Below are positions 58,996 through 64,000 of a DNA stretch of 64,000 nucleotides, one piece after another. The stretch spans positions 64,001-128,000 of the forward strand of contig JAQFVV010000274.1 in assembly GCA_028023455.1 (NCBI GenBank), read 5' to 3'. Both the position numbers and the translations under genes were made by a program. Each line of letters begins with the position of its first letter. Positions within the stretch are counted from its first letter, which is position 1. Source of the stretch: Epiperipatus broadwayi. Its lineage: Eukaryota > Onychophora > Udeonychophora > Euonychophora > Peripatidae. Below the pieces are notes generated by a model. It was not told the origin of the DNA. It did no database searches and saw nothing but the letters and a program-made list of their open reading frames with translations.

Positions 58996-60704
58996 TTAGT
59001 AATATGATCGAACTGTTGGGCAAAAAGATAAACCCTTATATAATAATGAGCATTCTGCATCACTAAGTATTGCATCAGATAAATTAATAATATTGCTGTC
59101 TTTCTTTTTAACTAGATTTATCAATATCTCATTAGATGGATTAAACTTGATTTTCCGAAAGATTGTAATTACACGCGGAAGAATTAGTAGACACACGAGT
59201 CACAGATACATTGGCACTACTAGGTAAATTGAATTGTTTTTTTTCTGGCCATACAACAATACCAGCTGAATCTGAAAATGATTGGACAACATCTGTTTCC
59301 AACTCCTTAACTGTTTTAAATCTAGAAACCTTTGAAACATTAAAAACATCAAACAACTTAGCAAATATAGAATAGTTATTTTCTCTAAAAAAATAACCTG
59401 ACTTCCCAGGAAAATCACTCACATTTTTAAACCAATGACTTACTTTTTTAGGAAATTTTGTTACCAATATTCTTTCTTTAGAACAAACCCATTCTTGTAA
59501 TAATTTTTTTTCATCCAATTCCATGACATTGTGAATATTAAAATCTATAATTTCTTGTTCAAGTATCTTAACCCTATCAAAAAAGAATCTTTAAGCACAT
59601 ACATTAGTTTGATAGATGTTTGTTCTAATATACTATTTAATAACTGAAACATACAAGCTTATTATATACCTGTGTCTATATATGTAATATATAGGGTATA
59701 TGAGCACACTTTCACACGACCCACCAACTCTCCTCACTATCTCATAACACTGATACACTTGAATATGTCCCCCCCCCCCGGTAGATGATCTATGTTAGAA
59801 TTAATTTTGATTGTAAGACTTTTAGGAACAACATTATTATCAATGAAAAATACAAAATTATCAATGTGCTGCCTGTATTTTATTAACTTGTCAAACAATT
59901 TCATAAGTTTAAGAAATATTGTACTATGAAATGTCGGTCACTTATTTGTATCAAGCTTATTATGATCTTGTCTATTCTGCACATGTAAAGATGATCGCTT
60001 AGGAATCACCCCTGTATTAATCACTGGTACCATATCTTTTAGTTGCATTTCCAAACAAGATTTATTATGACCTGCTTCAATCTCTGAACTAAAAATAGTG
60101 TGTTGGTGTGCATCAAAAAATACATTATATTTTGTTGATTATTACTATCCTCTTGTATACCCAGTTTCCTACTAACAGCATCCATACATTTGGAGTCACT
60201 AATGTTACAAATATTTTGTTCAATTGCTAAATTACAATCAACATTTTGTTTAATTTCAGAAATAGTTTGGGTTAAAAACTCCTTCTGTTGGGAAATGTTA
60301 AAAATCAAGTCATCCAAAGAAAAATTAAAGGAAATATCTTTCATTTCCATATAAGTTTCTTTGCCATTTTTTGATATTGCCTCAATTGGTGATTCCTCTA
60401 AAAAATCAAGCTTCACAAGTCTAGGTGGGACTTCTAGATCATCATGTGGTGTATTAGTTGGTGATCCATAAAAAAAGACACAGTCATCAATCAATTCAGT
60501 TTGGGTTCCCCTTTCATATGTTTTGATGCCCTCAGTTTGAATACCCATATCCAACAATGTATTATTTGTCTGTAGATTATTATTCAGATTATCATTATTA
60601 TGTGCATTATCATTATTATGTAAAACATCATTATCATGTAGATTATAGTTCATTAAGGAAATTATGTATTTAAAACCATTAGCTAAACATTTTTCACCAT
60701 TCAT
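58996..60704 (-). pseudogene. N-terminal region of PLE family 3 protein, decayed
   Basis: ATG 60704 (MNGEKCLANGFKYI..) lies exactly at the inner edge of the inverted arm and opens a 221-codon frame to 60039. This frame has an Asn/Asp-rich stretch of NND-type repeats, MGIQTEGIKTYERGTQTE and a predicted helical part. After breaks come HIDNFVFFIDNNVVPKSLTI (compare the 'PKGL' N-terminal motif of PLEs), KNVSDFPGKSGYFFREN.. (59524-59141), and ILSDAECSLLYKGLSFCPTV, the usual lead into RT. A run of C at ~59770 is one site of frame loss. Confidence 0.65.
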
Positions 60705-61010
60705 ATATAATAATATATTTTTATTATTTTTTTTATTGTTTTTTGATATATTTTAATATATAATAATGTATGTATGGTTTTAGTTTTTTAAAATGTTTTT
60801 TGTGAAATAATTTTTTTAGTATTTTTTATACAAAGTTTTGTAAATATATATATATTTATACAAAGTTTTTAAATATTTTTAGCCTATAGGAATTAGTTTT
60901 GTTATCTGATAAGTAACTGTCTGTAATATTTTAGCGCTTAATTTCTGTAGCCATTTTGCTTTCTGATGAAAATATTAAAGCAGTTTTATAGAAGTAATTC
61001 TGTGTTTTTA
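60702..61010 (+). repeat. Inverted-repeat arm, 5' side of PLE family 3
   Basis: Reverse complement of 56515-56787, with ~60 bp of AT-rich insertion at ~60827-60890. It ends TAATTCTGTGTTTTTA. Confidence 0.8.
60957..60982 (+). ncRNA. Decayed hammerhead ribozyme (5' arm, stem II deleted)
   Basis: TGCTTT-CTGATGA-AAATATT-AAAGCA. The core CTGATGA is intact and stem I is kept. Stem II and most of the GAAA box are gone, apparently by deletion between short GAAA direct repeats. It complements the damage in the other arm, where stem II survives but the core is mutated. Confidence 0.6.
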
Positions 61011-61739
61011 TTTTTCCTTTAGTTAGTTCGTATGTTTATTATATATATATATATACGTATGCTCAAATGAGTTGCAGTCCAATCTTCCCTCAATGTACAG
61101 TAGTACAGTACCTTCACTGGATCACAAGCTTATAAACCCTGAGAGAGCTGCTTAGGGTGCTTTAAAATCATATTAAGACCCATGCAGTGTTTTAACTCTA
61201 GTCAGCTGCATTTACCTTCAGGTGGCGAAAACCTGGGATCATAGTTGGAAAAAAGAGCAGCACTCAAAAAATCCATGGTAAAAAGTTCTCGAGAGTTATT
61301 TCGCCTGGTCTTATGTTTTCCCATGTTCGAAGTCTCATTCTCGTTTCTTCCCTTCTGGAGTATTAACAACACCGCAGCTCACTTTTTTTCAGATGTGTAA
61401 AATGGATTTGTTTCGTTATCAATTGTTTTGGTAATCCGGTCTGGTAAAACAACACATCCTTAATTCTTTAATTTAGTTAATAGTTTGATATTTTTAATTA
61501 TTTGTAGGGTGTACAGTTTGATTTAATTACCTTTATTTCACTTTAATACTTTTAACTTTATATACATCCCCCCATTTATATAACTGTTAAATATTTATTA
61601 CTTAATGTGTGTGTGCCTTTACTGGCTCTTATTTACATATATACTTACACATATATAACAAGCAATATAATTTTCATTTATAATTATACTTTCAATAATA
61701 TCATTCTTATTTATATCCAAATTATTATAAAATATTTTC
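61011..61739. other. Intergenic DNA, GC-richer patch
   Basis: Starts with (TA)n at ~61040. 61060-61400 is less AT-rich and has GTTCGAAGTC-type sequence near 61325, possibly SINE-derived. No gene. Confidence 0.35.
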
Positions 61740-62330
61740 TGATTCAATAAAGCATTTTTATTTTGATAGACTTTTTTTTAATAGTGAGATTTCAGTTGAT
61801 AATTCAGTAACAATATTTAAAATTCTTTGGACTAAAATGAATGTTTCTTGACAAGGTAAACAATTAGAATCCATTATTGTTAATGTTTTCATTATCACAT
61901 TTACAGTTATTTATACTTCTCAAAATCAACTTCTGTTGATTTAATATTATTATTACCTTCTACTTCAAGATTAATATCTTCTTTTTCTAATCATTTTTGT
62001 CCTATTGAAGTTTTCATTTTTTCTGAATGAAAATTTCCCAGACTTCCCAGACGGAGTTTTTAAAAATTGAGCACTAATATCTTGACTGATAAAACCTCCC
62101 ATTTTGACTACTTTATTAGTATTTATATCCAAACATTTTTCACATATATAATCATGTAACCCATCCATATATTTTTGCAAATCTACTAAATGAGGTTTTA
62201 TTTGAGTTAAATGAAATTTATTTTTACAATTTTTACATGTAATTCTGTTATTTTCCAAAAATTAAATTGCTGCATTTAAAACACGGTGTTCCACCTATAG
62301 TACGTCCGCGATAATAATAATAATACTAAT
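61740..62330 (-). pseudogene. LINE ORF1 fragment with PHD finger, second copy
   Basis: Minus strand: GGTPCFKCSNLIFGK, after a break ITCKNCKNKFHLTQIKPHL.., YICEKCLDINTNKVVKMGGF. Further down, in another frame, comes MDSNCLPCQETFILVQRILN followed by an IVTELSTEISLLKK coiled-coil start. The order PHD finger, linker, MDxNxLxCxET matches 31643-32331, so both derive from one LINE family. Several frameshifts are present. Confidence 0.6.
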
Positions 62331-62394
62331 CCATTTGCATGTGTAGTGCAATTGTCCTCCAAGCTGTAAATTGTTAATAAATAAATAAATAAAC

Positions 62395-62700
62395 ATGAAT
62401 GAATATGCTTAGCGCTTTTGAAGGGTCCAGACTTCATAATTGTAGCCTAACTCTTAATGAGGTTAATGATATGCACATTTGTGTTGATTATGCTAGACAT
62501 TTCTTTGATAAAGCCTAGCGTGTGTCCTTCCTATTGATGGCGTCTTTGTCTCTGGAAATGAAGAAGGCTTCCTTAACTTTCTTTTGAGATTGTGCCTCTC
62601 TCTGAACATGATTGTGGGATTGTCTGGTACACACTCCTGCTGGCATGTGTTTTGATGCTGAATAAAAACCGAATAAATTGAGGGTTGATTGAGATTCACA
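62395..62700 (-). pseudogene. PLE family 1-like 3' fragment
   Basis: Minus strand: ERHNLKRK.. then, in shifted frame, VKEAFFISRDKDAINRKDTR, compare ERNDIKRKVKEAWYISKDLK in PLE family 1. The noncoding tail (GTTAGGCTAC..ATTATGAAGTCT..AAAAGCGCTAAGC) aligns with the family 1 tail (AAGGCTATGAATATGAGT..GAAAGCGCTTAGC). A 5'-truncated, older relative of the element at 15660-17690. Confidence 0.6.
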
Positions 62701-62984
62701 ATAATAATTATTGTTTCAAAAAAGGAACTTTATTCAGGGTAGAAGAGCAGGTTACATTAATATTTTTCGTATACATGTGTTTACATCGATGTTTCTGATG
62801 ATTATGTATATTGAGTCTATTTAAGGTTTCTACAAGTCTTTACAGATATAAACTGGGTGAGCAATGGATTTTGTTCCAGGTTATAATATTAAATTTATGT
62901 CTTTCTTTAAATTGTTTTTCAAAGTTATCTAATTTACATTTGCTTAATTAAGACACATATATACAGTACACACACATATATAAG

Positions 62985-63510
62985 TAACTATAACTATTAA
63001 ATGGCTGTATTTTTAAGTAATATAATAATTCAAATAAATTTATTTAACACCATATCAAAATTTTAATAAATATATTCTTTACTGGAAGTATTTTCAATTG
63101 TAACATTGACGATCTTTATCAACTATCATTTAGTACAAATTTACACAAAATAAATTTTTTATATTACCCATCATTCAATTCATTCAAATGTCCCACAATT
63201 CTGTTGTTTTATATTAGCCGATTGTTTATTCATTAAACCCTCTATTTCTAGATTTTATCATTGCTTCCTTAATTTTTTGTTTTTCATTACTGTTCAACTT
63301 GAATAATTTTTACATCTCTGTTATCAAATTTAAAATCATAATTACACCTTTTATTATGTTCAAAAATAATTGATGGATTATTCATATATATTGAAGTTTT
63401 ATTTCCTTTCTGTATATGTTTATACAATATCCTATGGTCATTATATTGTTTTTGTAATGTACACTTTGATTCACCTATGTATTTCATTCCACAACCCCAT
63501 ATCAATATAT
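62985..63510 (-). mobile_element. PLE family 2-like 3' fragment
   Basis: The 3' end ATAAGTAACTATAACTATTAAATG and the following ~500 bp resemble 42386-42910 with many substitutions. The frame at 63505-63287 gives CGMKYIGESKCTLQKQYNDH and FKFDNRDVKIIQVEQ. The YIG motif is present, but the arginine of the KRYNDH motif is replaced by Q. It is 5'-truncated and clearly older than the tandem pair. It also sits next to a (CA/TA)n stretch. Confidence 0.75.
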
Positions 63511-64000
63511 TGTAATAGAATTATAATGCTACGTATGAAAGGATGAAATTAATATAATACAATAGTATGCCTTAACTATATATGAAAAGATATACTTGCT
63601 TTAATCATAATAAAAATGTAATAGAAAATATGATTGCCCTAGTTGATAGTGCCAATTGTAATGGTATATATATATAATCTAAATGAAGAAAGATGAATTC
63701 GCCCAATAGCCATATATACATATAAAGAAAGGTCTTAACAATTGAAATGGCCCCAATTGTTGGGAAAGCCAATTGTAATAGTACGTATAATGGCATCATA
63801 TGAAGAAATGACATAGCTTCCATCATTAAAATTAATATAAATATGATACATATAATACATGTAATATTATGCATGCGTATCAAGAGATAAGAAATTGCCC
63901 TAAAAATAAATACGATAAAATATATTAATTCCAGCCATTGAATATGAGTTACAATAAATCAGGTTATAATGACTAACTTGATTTGAACAAATTACTAATT
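63511..64000. other. AT-rich DNA with weak repetition
   Basis: GCCAATTGTAATxGTA occurs at ~63650 and ~63770 with AATGAAGAAAGATGA / ATGAAGAAATGACA after each, suggesting an old ~120 bp tandem repeat. No gene. Confidence 0.35.

Larger units (their letters stand above)
56515..61010 (-). mobile_element. Penelope-like element family 3, flanked by inverted repeats
   Basis: Inverted arms 56515-56787 and 60702-61010 are reverse complements of each other over ~270 bp, apart from an insertion at ~60827-60890 and small indels. Between them, on the minus strand, lies one decayed PLE coding region (60704-57003). The 5' arm is best read as an inverted copy of the 3' end, the same type of structure as PLE family 1. 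Both arms carry remains of a hammerhead ribozyme, a known PLE feature. The RT differs clearly from families 1 and 2 (motif B GTAMGTKMAP). Confidence 0.8.

Overview
This is strongly A+T-rich animal DNA, probably from an invertebrate; I cannot name the species. It looks like a heterochromatin-like island of nested transposable elements. I recognise no conventional host gene, tRNA or rRNA. The call of an animal genome rests on the mix of families: a BED-finger hAT transposase, two lineages of Penelope-like elements (PLEs) with C-terminal GIY-YIG nucleases, a PHD-finger LINE, and Ty3/gypsy-type pol remnants.

Layout. (1) 1-20874, block A: a head-to-tail array of ~2.9 kb units whose last member contains a complete hAT-type element (12268-20502). 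The second unit is interrupted by a gag-only LTR retrotransposon (3758-9739). The hAT element is interrupted by a Penelope-like element (15103-17730). (2) 20875-31640: mostly unassigned AT-rich DNA with minisatellites and two decayed coding-like tracts I cannot name. (3) 31643-34330: LINE remnants. (4) 35279-36345: a pair of ~256 bp dispersed repeats. (5) 36581-39240: a Ty3/gypsy-type pol corpse. (6) 40707-41150: a LINE C-terminus. (7) 42386-47288: two nearly identical PLE copies in tandem, one with an open RT/GIY-YIG frame. (8) 47858-54934, block B: a paralogue of block A's last unit without the two later insertions, so it serves as an empty-site reference. (9) 56515-61010: a degenerate PLE of another lineage, bounded by inverted repeats that each hold half of a decayed hammerhead ribozyme. 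(10) 61740-63510: fragments of the same LINE and PLE families seen earlier.

The most unusual object is the hAT element present twice, at 12268-20502 and 48991-54562. Both copies have matching ends (related to CAGGCATGGGCAACCT) and the same flanking 8-bp duplication ATATATAC. Besides a heavily decayed hAT transposase on the + strand, the element carries on the - strand a largely open, divergently oriented 435-453 codon gene of unrecognised family, with a TATA-like box and a possible initiator just upstream of its ATG. The cargo frame is open in all four copies seen (apart from small C-terminal indels), while the transposase is full of stops. This contrast is the main candidate for something undescribed.

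All coordinates and matches were judged by eye; no alignment or database search was run.
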